A stretch of 64,000 nt of DNA from NCBI RefSeq assembly GCF_006442545.2, contig NZ_CP083952.1:3449501-3513500 (forward strand). The letters are read 5' to 3'. Positions 8,657 through 17,988 of the stretch are shown here, piece after piece; positions within the stretch are counted from its first letter, which is position 1, and the number at the start of each line of letters is the position of its first letter. The position numbers were made by a program, and so were the translations under genes. Below the pieces are notes generated by a model. The model searched no databases. It had not been told where the DNA came from and worked only from the letters and a program-made list of their open reading frames with translations. The DNA comes from Mesorhizobium sp. B2-1-8. GTDB taxonomy: Bacteria > Pseudomonadota > Alphaproteobacteria > Rhizobiales > Rhizobiaceae.

Positions 8657-9660
8657 GACATGTGATTTTCGGCGGTGACGGCTTCGTCGGCCGCCATCTT
8701 GCCCCGAAGCTCGCGGCCGATGGCGAAGAGGTTGTCGTCGCCGACATCGTCAACAACGACTTCGCGCATTACCGCAATGTCCGCTTTATCAAGTGCGATG
8801 TCACCGATCCGGCGTCGGTCGCCGCCGTCGGGCTGAAGGCCGACGACATGGTCTACAATCTGTCGGCCAAGATGCTGTCGCCGATCCAGGTGCGTGCCAA
8901 GCGGCATGACTTCTTCTTCCCGGTCAATTTCCATGGCGCCGAGCACATCATGCAGGCCATGGACAAGGCAGGTGCCCCCAAGCTCGTCCACTATACGACC
9001 GACATGATCTACGGCCACACGGTCACCCGGCCTATGACCGAGGAGCACCCGGTCGCGCCACTCGGCGAATATGGCTGGTCGAAGCAGAAGACCGAGGAAC
9101 TGGCCGCCGAATGGCGCAAGCGCGGTATGTCGATCTCGCTGTTTCGTCCGCGCCTGATCATCGGGCCCGGTCGGCTCGGCATTCTCGAAAAACTGTTCAA
9201 GCTGATCGACTGGAGTTTTCCGGTGCCGATGATCGGTTCCGGCAAAAACCCCTATCAATTCATCTCGGTGTTCGACTGCGCCGAGGCCGCATGCGCCGCA
9301 TGGAAAGCCGGTGTGCCCAACGAGGCCTATAATCTTGGCTCGCTCAACCCGCCACCGGTGAAGAAATTGCTCGGCGACCTGATCCGACATGCCGGCTCGA
9401 AGTCGATCCTGATCCCGACGCCCGGCTGGGCGGTCAAGCGCACGCTCGACCTGCTCGATCTCATCAACCTGCCGATCATGGATCCCGAGCAATATCTGAT
9501 CGCCGACGAGGAATGCGTGCTCGACGTGTCCAAGGCCGAGCGTCAACTCGGCTGGGTCCCGCAATATCGCGACGAGGACATGCTGATCGCCGCCTACAGC
9601 GAATACCGTGCCAAGAAGGCCGGGCACGCCGTCGCCACCAAACATGTGCCCGCCGAATAG
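8653..9660 (+). CDS. Extended SDR, NAD-dependent epimerase/dehydratase family
   Basis: A 335-residue protein with the nucleotide-binding motif FGGDGFVGRH at residues 6-15 and catalytic Tyr140/Lys144 in YGWSK, typical of extended short-chain dehydrogenases acting on sugars. It overlaps the transporter gene by four bases. In the mycobacterial pathway the keto-pentose made by DprE1 is reduced by a classical SDR, DprE2. This protein is longer and belongs to the extended group, so it may reduce or epimerise a different intermediate. The substrate is not deducible from sequence. Confidence 0.8.
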   Translation: MRHVIFGGDGFVGRHLAPKLAADGEEVVVADIVNNDFAHYRNVRFIKCDVTDPASVAAVGLKADDMVYNLSAKMLSPIQVRAKRHDFFFPVNFHGAEHIMQAMDKAGAPKLVHYTTDMIYGHTVTRPMTEEHPVAPLGEYGWSKQKTEELAAEWRKRGMSISLFRPRLIIGPGRLGILEKLFKLIDWSFPVPMIGSGKNPYQFISVFDCAEAACAAWKAGVPNEAYNLGSLNPPPVKKLLGDLIRHAGSKSILIPTPGWAVKRTLDLLDLINLPIMDPEQYLIADEECVLDVSKAERQLGWVPQYRDEDMLIAAYSEYRAKKAGHAVATKHVPAE

Positions 9661-9721
9661 CGGATAGCCAAACAGTTTTATGGCGCACGACGCTGGTCGT
9701 AGGCGCGGACAGGAGATTGAA

Positions 9722-11194
9722 ATGACCATCATGGCCAAGCCGGAACAGACGAATGCGCGCACCCTGGTTGACGCACCGGCGCTTTCGCCCGCCACCATCG
9801 CCAAGCCCGACCTGATCTCCGTCGAGCAGGCGAAGGCGATGGACGTGGCGCGGATGACCGACCTGTTCAAGGCGCATCTGAACCCCGGCCAGCTGCATTT
9901 CATGAAGTTGCTCGGCTTCCACAAGATCAAGATCGAGCGTGCCGAGGGCATGTTCTACATCGACCAGAATGGCCGCAAGATCCTCGACTTCTTCGGCGGC
10001 TTCGGGTCGCTGGCCTTCGGCCATAACCATCCGCGCATTCTGGAAGCGAGGAAGAAATTCCAGGAAGAAAAGCGCCAGGAGATTGCCATCGCCTTCATGT
10101 CGCAATATGCGGCCGCGTTGGCGCATAACATCGCCAAATGCTCGCCCGGCGACCTCGACATGGTATTTTTGGGCTCGTCCGGCTCGGAGGCAATGGAAGC
10201 GGCGGTGAAGCTTGCCGAACGCGCCGCCGGCCCGAAGCGGCCGAAGATTGCCTATGCCGAGAATTCCTTCCACGGCAAGACCAAGGGCGTGCTGGGCATC
10301 ACCGATGGCCAGCTCTACCGCGCCGACTTCAAGATGGCCGACAATACGGTCCGCATCCCCTTCGCCGACATCGAGGCGGTCGAGCGCCTGTTCCGCTCCG
10401 ATCCGGAGATCGGCGTCATCGTGCTGGAAACCATCCAGGGCGGCGGAGGCATCATTCAGGCGCCAGCGCAATATTGGCAGAAGCTGCGCGCGCTGTGCGA
10501 CCAGCATGGCGTGCTGTGGGTCGCCGACGAAGTGCAGTGCGGTTATGGCCGCTCGGGCCGCTTCTATGCCTTCGAGCATTATGGCGTCGTGCCTGATGTG
10601 ACGGCATTGGCCAAGTCTCTGGGCGCCGGCAAGGCCGCGGTCGGCGCGATGATTTCGCGTCGCGAAATCTACATGAAGGCCTATGGCACGCCGAAAACGG
10701 CGATGATCCACGCCATGGCCACCTTCGGCGGCATGGGCGAGGCATGTGCCACCGCGATCGAGGGCATCAACGTGCTTTACGACGAGGGGCTGATCGACAA
10801 CGCCGCGATCACCGGCGACTATCTGCTGACCCGCTTGCAGGCGCTGAAAGAAAAATATCCGAAGATCATCAAGGACGTGCGTGGCAGGGGTTTGATGATC
10901 GGCCTGGAGTTCCACGACTTCTCGCAGACCTTGCCGATGGTGCTGCGCCCCATCGTCAGCGTGCTCGACGACAAGCTGAAAGGCTCGCTGTCCGGCTTCG
11001 TCGGCGCGCTGCTCTTGCGCGACTATGACGTGCTCGTCGCCTTCACCGAATACAACCGCAACGTCATCCGGCTCGAGCCGCCGCTGATCTGCCAGCGCGA
11101 ACATGTCGACCGTTTCGTCGACGCCTTCGACAGCCTGCTGTCACGCGGCATCGTGGCGATCGTGAAGGACTTCGTGAAAAGCCAGGTCCGTTGA
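9722..11194 (+). CDS. Class III PLP aminotransferase
   Basis: A 490-residue fold-type I aminotransferase. It has GSSGSEA (151-157) for phosphate binding, NSFHGKTKG (181-189), Asp269 in VADEVQCGYGR for the pyridine nitrogen and Lys298 in ALAKSLGAGK as the PLP lysine. The N-terminus is about 60 residues longer than usual for the family. An AGGAG site is well spaced before the chosen ATG. Its place inside a lipid-linked sugar cluster suggests that it aminates a carbonyl produced by the DprE1-like or SDR enzyme, but class III enzymes more often use omega-amines or aldehydes, so this is only inference. Confidence 0.82.
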   Translation: MTIMAKPEQTNARTLVDAPALSPATIAKPDLISVEQAKAMDVARMTDLFKAHLNPGQLHFMKLLGFHKIKIERAEGMFYIDQNGRKILDFFGGFGSLAFGHNHPRILEARKKFQEEKRQEIAIAFMSQYAAALAHNIAKCSPGDLDMVFLGSSGSEAMEAAVKLAERAAGPKRPKIAYAENSFHGKTKGVLGITDGQLYRADFKMADNTVRIPFADIEAVERLFRSDPEIGVIVLETIQGGGGIIQAPAQYWQKLRALCDQHGVLWVADEVQCGYGRSGRFYAFEHYGVVPDVTALAKSLGAGKAAVGAMISRREIYMKAYGTPKTAMIHAMATFGGMGEACATAIEGINVLYDEGLIDNAAITGDYLLTRLQALKEKYPKIIKDVRGRGLMIGLEFHDFSQTLPMVLRPIVSVLDDKLKGSLSGFVGALLLRDYDVLVAFTEYNRNVIRLEPPLICQREHVDRFVDAFDSLLSRGIVAIVKDFVKSQVR

Positions 11195-11211
11195 ACGTTC
11201 GCTGATCAGAC

Positions 11212-12444
11212 ATGCTGACCACGTCGCCCGCTCCGCAAAATCCACTCGACCGGTTCGCCGAAGCCGGTCTGGCGTGGGGCGAGCGGACTTATGCACGGCT
11301 GGCGGCTCCGATCGGTGCGGCGGCCTTCGCGCTCTATATCCTTTTGACGGCGTTCACGGCCTGGGTAATGCCCGATGCCAACTGGGACATCCTGCCCTAT
11401 CTCGCGATAGCCGAGGAGGGCGCCCATCCCGATGCGCAGGCGCTGCATGACTATGCCTTCAACACCGTCAAATCGGGTGTGTCGGCCGGCGACTACAAGG
11501 CGCTGACCGACGATGGCGGCGGTTTTCGCAGCCACATGGCGCAGAACGCCGCCGACTTCCATTCGCTGCTCGGCATGTACCGGATCAAGTTTCTCTATGC
11601 CGAGATCCTGTCGACGCTGGGTTCCGTAATGTCGCCGATCGAGGCGATGCGGCTGGTGCAGGTGTTTTCGGTACTGCTGTTCGGCGCGATCACATTGCTC
11701 TGGCTGCGTGGGGAAAAGGCATTGGCGTTGGCGCCGGTGGTCGGCGCGGTCCTGATCATGGCCGATTTCGGCGATGCGGCGCGCGCCTCGACGCCTGATC
11801 TGCTCACGTCGGCGCTGCTGCTCGGAGGGCTCTATGCCTATATTAGAGGCCGCGAGGCGGCGACGGCGATCCTGCTCTTCCTTGCCTTCATGGTGCGGCC
11901 TGACAACATTGTTTTCCTTGCCGTTTTCGCAGTGCTGCTGGTCGTGTTCCGGCAGAAGGCATGGGGCGCATTGGCGGGCTTCGCCGCCTCGCTGGTCGCT
12001 TATTTCGCCATTTCGCATTGGGCGCATCATCCAGGCTGGTGGCCGCATCTGTGGTTCTCCAGCATCGAACAGCACTACAACATGGACGAGTTCGAGCCGG
12101 CTTTTTCCATCACCGCCTATCTCCGGGCGTTTGCCGCCTCGCTGCTGCGCGCCGTCAATCTGAACAGCTGGGTCGGGGTCTCGGTGCTGGCGCTGGCCGG
12201 CTGGTTTGCGGCCAACCGTGCCGGCTTCGGGCTCGGTCGCCGCGCCGGTATCCTGTTTGCGGCGCTGGTGCTCGGTGCGCTGGCCAAATTCACCGTCTTC
12301 CCGATCCACGACACGCGCATCTATTTTCCGCATCTGGTCCCGCCCTTCCTGCTGCTGGCATCGCCCTTCATGGCGCTGTGGGCGGCGGTCGCCCGCGGCC
12401 AGCACCGCGTCGCCTTGCACGTCATACCAAGAGACAAATCATGA
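11212..12444 (+). CDS. Polytopic membrane protein, GT-C glycosyltransferase-like
   Basis: A 410-residue protein with roughly nine to ten hydrophobic segments. After the first helix it has an acidic extracytoplasmic loop starting PDANWDILPYLA, in the position where GT-C glycosyltransferases carry their catalytic Asp. A later loop contains DFGDAARASTPD, and RPDN precedes another helix. No named family is certain. As the only polytopic transferase-like protein in the cluster, it is the best candidate to move the lipid-linked sugar onto an acceptor outside the membrane. It overlaps the FkbM gene by four bases. Confidence 0.65.
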   Translation: MLTTSPAPQNPLDRFAEAGLAWGERTYARLAAPIGAAAFALYILLTAFTAWVMPDANWDILPYLAIAEEGAHPDAQALHDYAFNTVKSGVSAGDYKALTDDGGGFRSHMAQNAADFHSLLGMYRIKFLYAEILSTLGSVMSPIEAMRLVQVFSVLLFGAITLLWLRGEKALALAPVVGAVLIMADFGDAARASTPDLLTSALLLGGLYAYIRGREAATAILLFLAFMVRPDNIVFLAVFAVLLVVFRQKAWGALAGFAASLVAYFAISHWAHHPGWWPHLWFSSIEQHYNMDEFEPAFSITAYLRAFAASLLRAVNLNSWVGVSVLALAGWFAANRAGFGLGRRAGILFAALVLGALAKFTVFPIHDTRIYFPHLVPPFLLLASPFMALWAAVARGQHRVALHVIPRDKS

Positions 12445-13199
12445 GCTCAGTTTCCAGCCTGGCGCGCATTGCCCTGTCGCTTGGCCTTCCCGCCGGCCTG
12501 CTGGATCGCGGGCCATCGCTGCGCGGCACCAAGTTCCTCGCCAAAGCGGCGCTGGAGGCACGCTTCGGTGGTAGCGGCCGGCCATTCCAGATGGTCAATG
12601 TGGGCGCCTGCGATGGTGCGCTGTTCGATGACGTGACGCCGTGGCTGCACCGCATTCCAACGGCCCGCGCCATGCTGGTCGAGCCAATCCCGTACAACCA
12701 GAAACGGCTGCGCGCCAATTATCCCGACACGGACCGCTTCGTCATCGAACCGGTGGCAGTGACGAGGACAAAAGGTACGATCACCGTCCACACCTTTGAC
12801 GCGGCCGCGCTCGAGGCCGGCACGCTGCCGATCGAGTTCATTGGCTGCTCGTCGGTCACGGACACCAATCTGATGTCGGGCAAGAATGCCTGGGGCGAGG
12901 CCGACGCGAATTTCAACAAGTTCGCGCCGCACCTGAAAGACATCGAGGTGCCATCGGAGACCTTGCAGACATTGCTTGACCGCAATGGCATCACCCATAT
13001 CGATGCCTTCCTCGTCGATTGCGAAGGCGCAGACTGGATCGTATTCGAGCAGCTCGACCTCAAGCGCTATCGTCCCGGCATGATCAAGGTCGAGGTCGGT
13101 GCTCTGCCTGCCCTGGAGATCGGTCAGGTCGTGGTCAAGCTGAAGACGGCGGGCTACCAGGTCGGTTTCCAGGCCGAGGATGTCTGGGCATTTGCCTGA
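12441..13199 (+). CDS. FkbM family SAM-dependent methyltransferase
   Basis: A 252-residue protein with SAM motif I as VNVGACDG at 52-59, an acidic EP near residue 77 and a later DCEGADW motif, the FkbM-family pattern seen in O-methyltransferases of sugars and polyketides. It starts inside the preceding stop codon (ATGA), so it belongs to the same operon. It may methylate the sugar built by the cluster. It is the last gene before a 150-base gap leading to the dimethylglycine dehydrogenase-like gene. Confidence 0.82.
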   Translation: MSSVSSLARIALSLGLPAGLLDRGPSLRGTKFLAKAALEARFGGSGRPFQMVNVGACDGALFDDVTPWLHRIPTARAMLVEPIPYNQKRLRANYPDTDRFVIEPVAVTRTKGTITVHTFDAAALEAGTLPIEFIGCSSVTDTNLMSGKNAWGEADANFNKFAPHLKDIEVPSETLQTLLDRNGITHIDAFLVDCEGADWIVFEQLDLKRYRPGMIKVEVGALPALEIGQVVVKLKTAGYQVGFQAEDVWAFA

Positions 13200-13350
13200 T
13201 GGGTAGCTGTTTTCCCTGATTTGGGAGGGGTCGCGCCGCATCCGCGGCGTGTCGCAAACAGGCGGTAGCGCCGTGCCCGTCGCCTGCATATTGTGCGCCG
13301 ATCAAACGGGCGCCGAAGCCGCCCGCAACAGCATTCTGGAGTCGCGGGCA

Positions 13351-15912
13351 ATGGCAGAGTTTCCGAAAAAGGCGAAGGTCGTCATCGTAGGCCTCGGCGG
13401 CATTGTCGGCGCATCGATCGCCCATCATCTGATCGAGCGCGGTTGGGACGACATTGTCGGGATCGACAAGTCGGGCATCCCGACCGACATCGGCTCGACC
13501 GCGCACGCTTCCGACTTCTGCTACACCACCAGCCACGATTTCCTGTCGTGCTGGACGACGCTCTATTCCATCGATTTCTACGAGAAGATGGGTAATTATG
13601 CGCGCGTCGGCGGCTTGGAAGTCGCCCGTGTCGGCGACGATAGCCGCATGGACGAGATCAAGCGCAAGATCGCTTCGGCCAAGGCTTTCGGCACGCGCGC
13701 ACGCCTGATCGAACCCGCCGAGATCAAGGAAAAATTCCCACTGATCGAACAGGATCTGGTGCAGGGCGGTCTTTGGGATCCCGATGCCGGTCTCGTCATT
13801 CCGCGCTCGCAGACCGTTGCCGGCAAGCTGGTCGACCAGGCGGAAGCCTCCGGCAAGCTCAAATCCTTCGCCAACACGCCGGCGAAGTCGCTTGTCGTCA
13901 AGGACGGCCGCATCAGCGCCGTGGTGACCGATCGCGGCACGATCGAGGCCGACTACGTCATCGTCTGCGCCGGCATCTGGGGCCGGCTCATCGCCGAAAT
14001 GGTCGGCGAGGACCTGCCGGTCATGCCGATCGACCATCCGCTGACCTTCTTCGGCCCGTACACCGAGTTCGCCGGCACCGGCAAGGAGATCGGCTGGCCG
14101 CTGCTGCGCGACCAGGGCAACTCGGCCTATATGCGTGACACCGGCGACCCCAAGACCGCCGAGGGCGGCCAGATCGAATGGGGCTATTACGAAGAGACCA
14201 ATCCGCGCCTTTGCCACCCCCGCGATCTGCTGGAGAAGGACCAGGCACGGCTGTCGCCGTCGCAGCGCGATCTCGACATGGAGCAGATCCTGGCGCCGCT
14301 CGAACGCGCCATGGAACTGACGCCGATCCTGGGCGAACTCGGCTACAACGAAAGCCATTCATTCAACGGCCTGCTGCAGGTGACGGCCGACGGCGGCCCA
14401 TCCATGGGCGAAAGCCAGAAGGTGAGGGGGCTTTGGTATGCCGTCGCCATCTGGGTCAAGGACGGCCCCGGCATGGGCAAGCTGATCGCCGACTGGATGA
14501 CGGACGGCCGCACCGAGATCGACCATCACGCCATCGACTATGCCCGCTTCTATCCGCACCAGACCAAGGAACAGTTCATCTGGGATCGCTGCACCGAGAC
14601 GGCGATGAAGGTATACAATCCGGCGGTGCATCCGCGTGAACCCTTCTCCAAGGCCCGCAACATCAGGCGCTCGCCGTTCTGGGAGCGCGAGAAGGAACTC
14701 GGCGGCTATTTCATGGAGCTCGGCGGCTGGGAGCGTGCGCATGGCTATGCCGCCAACGAGCATCTGCTCGAGAAGTATGGCAACCGGGTGCCGGTGCGCG
14801 AGAACGAATGGGACAACCGCCATTTCTGGCGCGTCTCCAACGCAGAGCATCTGGCGATGAGCGAGGATTGCGGCATCGTCAATCTCTCGCATTTCTCGAT
14901 GTATGACCTCGAAGGGCCCGACCATGTCGCGCTGCTGGAATGGCTGTGCGCGGCCAAGATCGGCGGCGACAACAACATCGGCAAGGGCATCTACACCCAC
15001 TTCCTCGATGAGGAAGGCATGGTGCGCGCCGACTTCACCGTGATCCGCATGGCGGACCGCTGCCGGCTGATCGACGGCGCCGACGCCGGGCCGCGCGACT
15101 TCCAGTACATGCGCCGTACGGCTCAGGACAAAGGGTTCGACGTCACCATCACCGATGTGACCGAGAAGTACGTCACCATCGGCATCTGGGGACCGAACGC
15201 GCGGACGACCTTGAAGAAGGTGGTCGAGAACCCGGATGGGCTTTCGCCGGAGAATTTTCCATTCGCGGCCATCAAGCCGGTCAGGATCGGCGGCAAGGAT
15301 GTCACCGCCTTCCGCATCTCCTATGTCGGCGAGCAGGGCTGGGAACTTCATATGCGCTACGAGGACGGTCTGGCCGTCTGGGACGCGCTGCGCTCGACAG
15401 GCGTCATGCCGTTCGGCGTCGAGACCTACGCCAACACCCGCCGGATGGAAAAGAGCCTGCGGCTGCAGAACGCCGACCTTCTGACCGAGTATAATCTGCT
15501 GGAAGCCGATCTCGCCCGACCGAAGGTCAAGGAGAACGATTTCTGCGGCAAGGCCAAGCATGTGGGGTATCGCGAACGCGCGCATCAGCCTGCCATGCTG
15601 TGCACGTTGGTGATGACCGAGAACAAGGATTCCAGGGGTGTTGCCCGTTATCCCGTCGGCATCATGCCGGTGATGGACCCCGAGAGCGGGGAAACACTGG
15701 TCGACGAACTCGGCCGCCGCTCCTTCACAACATCGGTCGCCTATGGTCCGACCATCGGCAAGAACATCGCGCTCGCCTATCTGCCGTGGGCCTATGCGCA
15801 GGAGGGCCGCAAGCTCGCGGTCGAGTATTTCGGCGAGACCTATCCGGTCGAGGTGGCAAGCGTCGGCTACAAGCCGCTTTACGACCCGGAGAATCTGAAG
15901 CCGCGGAGCTGA
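13351..15912 (+). CDS. Dimethylglycine/sarcosine dehydrogenase-like FAD-GcvT protein
   Basis: An 853-residue two-part enzyme. The N-terminal DAO-type FAD domain has VVIVGLGGIVGASIAHHL (10-27), and His52 in STAHASDF at the usual position of covalent FAD attachment. The C-terminal half (from about 430) is a GcvT-like folate-binding domain (MADRCRLIDGA, ISYVGEQGWELHM). Such proteins strip methyl groups from dimethylglycine or related N-methyl compounds and hand formaldehyde to THF. The start is the Met directly before the Rossmann strand; an earlier in-frame ATG lies 102 bases upstream. A GTCGCAAA half-site lies about 100 bases upstream. It is a single-gene unit ended by a terminator. Confidence 0.85.
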   Translation: MAEFPKKAKVVIVGLGGIVGASIAHHLIERGWDDIVGIDKSGIPTDIGSTAHASDFCYTTSHDFLSCWTTLYSIDFYEKMGNYARVGGLEVARVGDDSRMDEIKRKIASAKAFGTRARLIEPAEIKEKFPLIEQDLVQGGLWDPDAGLVIPRSQTVAGKLVDQAEASGKLKSFANTPAKSLVVKDGRISAVVTDRGTIEADYVIVCAGIWGRLIAEMVGEDLPVMPIDHPLTFFGPYTEFAGTGKEIGWPLLRDQGNSAYMRDTGDPKTAEGGQIEWGYYEETNPRLCHPRDLLEKDQARLSPSQRDLDMEQILAPLERAMELTPILGELGYNESHSFNGLLQVTADGGPSMGESQKVRGLWYAVAIWVKDGPGMGKLIADWMTDGRTEIDHHAIDYARFYPHQTKEQFIWDRCTETAMKVYNPAVHPREPFSKARNIRRSPFWEREKELGGYFMELGGWERAHGYAANEHLLEKYGNRVPVRENEWDNRHFWRVSNAEHLAMSEDCGIVNLSHFSMYDLEGPDHVALLEWLCAAKIGGDNNIGKGIYTHFLDEEGMVRADFTVIRMADRCRLIDGADAGPRDFQYMRRTAQDKGFDVTITDVTEKYVTIGIWGPNARTTLKKVVENPDGLSPENFPFAAIKPVRIGGKDVTAFRISYVGEQGWELHMRYEDGLAVWDALRSTGVMPFGVETYANTRRMEKSLRLQNADLLTEYNLLEADLARPKVKENDFCGKAKHVGYRERAHQPAMLCTLVMTENKDSRGVARYPVGIMPVMDPESGETLVDELGRRSFTTSVAYGPTIGKNIALAYLPWAYAQEGRKLAVEYFGETYPVEVASVGYKPLYDPENLKPRS

Positions 15913-15945
15913 TCGCCCAACGCCAGGGCGCGCACAGATTGGATC

Positions 15946-15976
15946 AGCCCGGCAAAGGCCGGGCTTTTCTCTTTTT
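15946..15976 (+). terminator. Rho-independent terminator
   Basis: A perfect eight-base stem AGCCCGGC/GCCGGGCT with a four-base loop is followed by a T-rich run (TTTCTCTTTTT). It ends the dimethylglycine dehydrogenase-like transcript 33 bases after its stop. Confidence 0.9.
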
Positions 15977-16006
15977 CGGTGGGCGATTCTGGCTTACCCT
16001 CGCGGA

Positions 16007-16855
16007 ATGTCTGGTTTGCCCTGCGCAAGACATCTGTTTTCCGCCTCTGCCGTACTGGGACTGATGCTCTGGCCGGCGCCAATGTCCCGCGCGGACGAGC
16101 CGGTCGATGTCGAGCTGGTGCTGGCGGTGGATGTTTCGCTGTCGATGTCGGCGGATGAGCTTGAGATCCAGCGCCATGGCTACGCAGCGGCGCTGACGCA
16201 TGACAATGTGCTGCAGGCGATCGCCGATGGCGTCTATGGCAAGATCGCCGTCACCTATGTCGAATGGGCCGGTACCAGCTGGCAACGCGTCATCGTGCCG
16301 TGGACGGTGATCGCAAGCCGGGCCGACGCCGAGCGGGTTGTGGCGCAATTTTCGGCCCAGCCGCCCGACAGCGCGCGGCGCACCTCGATCTCCGGTGCGC
16401 TGGAGTTCGGTAGCGACCTTTTCGCCGAAAGCGGCTACCAGGGAACCAAGCGCGTCATCGACATTTCGGGCGACGGGCCAAACAACCAGGGCGCGCCGGT
16501 CAATCTCGCCCGCGACGGCGTGGTCAGGCAAGGCATCGTCATCAACGGCCTGCCGCTGATGACCCGAGGCGGCTTTTCCGGCGTCTATGACGTCAACGAT
16601 CTCGACCGCTACTACAGCGACTGCGTCATCGGCGGCGCCGGCGCCTTCATGATCCCGGTCAACGACTGGACGCAATTTCCCGAAGCCATCCGCCGCAAGC
16701 TGGTGCTGGAGCTTGCCGGCCCGGCGTCGCGCCAATGGGCGGCGGAGGAGGCGGATCACCCGCCAGTGGTGCTGGCGCAGGACAAACCCGCCGCCGACTG
16801 CCAGGTCGGCGAGAAAATGTGGCGCAACCGCAACTGGATGCCCGACACCAGGTAG
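16007..16855 (+). CDS. DUF1194 protein with von Willebrand A-like fold
   Basis: A 282-residue protein with an N-terminal signal sequence ending near SRADEP. It has a VWA-like core with a metal-site motif DVSLS (residues 43-47) and IDISGDGPNNQG about 110 residues later, the pattern of DUF1194 proteins that are common in rhizobia. It is presumably periplasmic. The biochemical role is unknown. It stands alone between a terminator and the ABC transporter operon. Confidence 0.8.
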   Translation: MSGLPCARHLFSASAVLGLMLWPAPMSRADEPVDVELVLAVDVSLSMSADELEIQRHGYAAALTHDNVLQAIADGVYGKIAVTYVEWAGTSWQRVIVPWTVIASRADAERVVAQFSAQPPDSARRTSISGALEFGSDLFAESGYQGTKRVIDISGDGPNNQGAPVNLARDGVVRQGIVINGLPLMTRGGFSGVYDVNDLDRYYSDCVIGGAGAFMIPVNDWTQFPEAIRRKLVLELAGPASRQWAAEEADHPPVVLAQDKPAADCQVGEKMWRNRNWMPDTR

Positions 16856-16969
16856 AACAATCTGAAACCGGTTGCCGGGCTGCTTTCCACGCAAACACGT
16901 TCCTGTCGATTGACAAGCCCATCGGCCTCTGTGAACAATTTCCCCCAGAGAAACAAAAGGGGAACCGAC

Positions 16970-17920
16970 ATGAACAGGATAACCGTCTTTGCCGCGACAT
17001 TGACGCTTGCCGCGGGTTTGACCGCGCCGGCGATGGCCGCCACGTCACTTACCATCGGCATCAGCGGATGGACCGGCTTCGCGCCGCTGACACTGGCCAA
17101 GCAGACAGGGCTGTTCGAGAAGCATGGCCTCGACGTGACCTTGAAGAAGGTGCCGCAGGCCAGCCGTCCGCTCGCCATCGCCAGCGGCGACCTGCAATGC
17201 GCCGCCACCACGGTCGAGACCTGGCTGGTCTGGAACGCCAGCGGGGTGGCCACCAAGCAGATTTTCCAGCTCGACAAATCCTATGGCGCCGACGGCATCG
17301 TCGCGCGCAACGACATCAAGACCGTCGCCGATCTCAAGGGCAAGACCGTCGCCTCCTCGGCGCCAGGCACGTCGCCCTATTTCCTGCTCGCCTGGGTGCT
17401 GAACAAAAACGGCATGTCGACCAAGGACGTGACGGTCGTCAATCTCGAGCCTGACGCGGCGGCGCAAGCCTTCCTCGCCGGCCAGAACGATGCGGCGGTC
17501 ACCTATGAGCCGTTCCTTTCGGCCGTGCGCGACAAGGCCGACCAGGGTCATATCCTGGCGACCACGCTCGACTATCCGATGGTTCTCGACACGGTCGGCT
17601 GCACGCCCGAATTCCTCAAGGCCAATCCTGACGCCGCCAAGGCGCTTGCCGACAGCTATTTCGATGCTCTCGACATGATCAAGAAGGATCCGCAGAAATC
17701 CTACGAGATCATGGGCGCCGACGTGAAACAGTCGGCCAAGGAATTCGAGGATTCGGCGAAGTACCTGAAATGGGCCGACAAGGCTGAGAACAAGCAGTTC
17801 TTCACCAAGGAATTCCAGGATTTTTCCAAGACCGCGGGTGCACTGCTGCTGCAGATGGGGCTGATCAAGGAGGCGCCCGACGTCGCCACGCTGGCCGACA
17901 CCAGCGCCGTGGCGAATTGA
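16970..17920 (+). CDS. NitT/TauT-family ABC transporter substrate-binding protein
   Basis: A 316-residue periplasmic binding protein with a signal peptide (MNRITVFAATLTLAAGL, cleavage after AMA). The SsuA/TauA-like fold is indicated by GISGWTGFAPLTLAKQTGLFEKHGLDV at the mature N-terminus and SSAPGTSPYFLL in the middle. An AAGGGG site precedes the ATG at good spacing. It is the first gene of a binding protein-permease-ATPase operon. The substrate is not determined: this family covers nitrate, taurine, sulfonates and thiamine precursors. The position between N-methyl catabolic genes makes a small nitrogenous or sulfonated compound plausible. Confidence 0.85.
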   Translation: MNRITVFAATLTLAAGLTAPAMAATSLTIGISGWTGFAPLTLAKQTGLFEKHGLDVTLKKVPQASRPLAIASGDLQCAATTVETWLVWNASGVATKQIFQLDKSYGADGIVARNDIKTVADLKGKTVASSAPGTSPYFLLAWVLNKNGMSTKDVTVVNLEPDAAAQAFLAGQNDAAVTYEPFLSAVRDKADQGHILATTLDYPMVLDTVGCTPEFLKANPDAAKALADSYFDALDMIKKDPQKSYEIMGADVKQSAKEFEDSAKYLKWADKAENKQFFTKEFQDFSKTAGALLLQMGLIKEAPDVATLADTSAVAN

Positions 17921-17988
17921 CGGTTCAACCCTTGGGCATCGTGCGGTGGCGCAGAGCGCCGCCGCCTTCCCGCTAAAAAAGGACGAAG

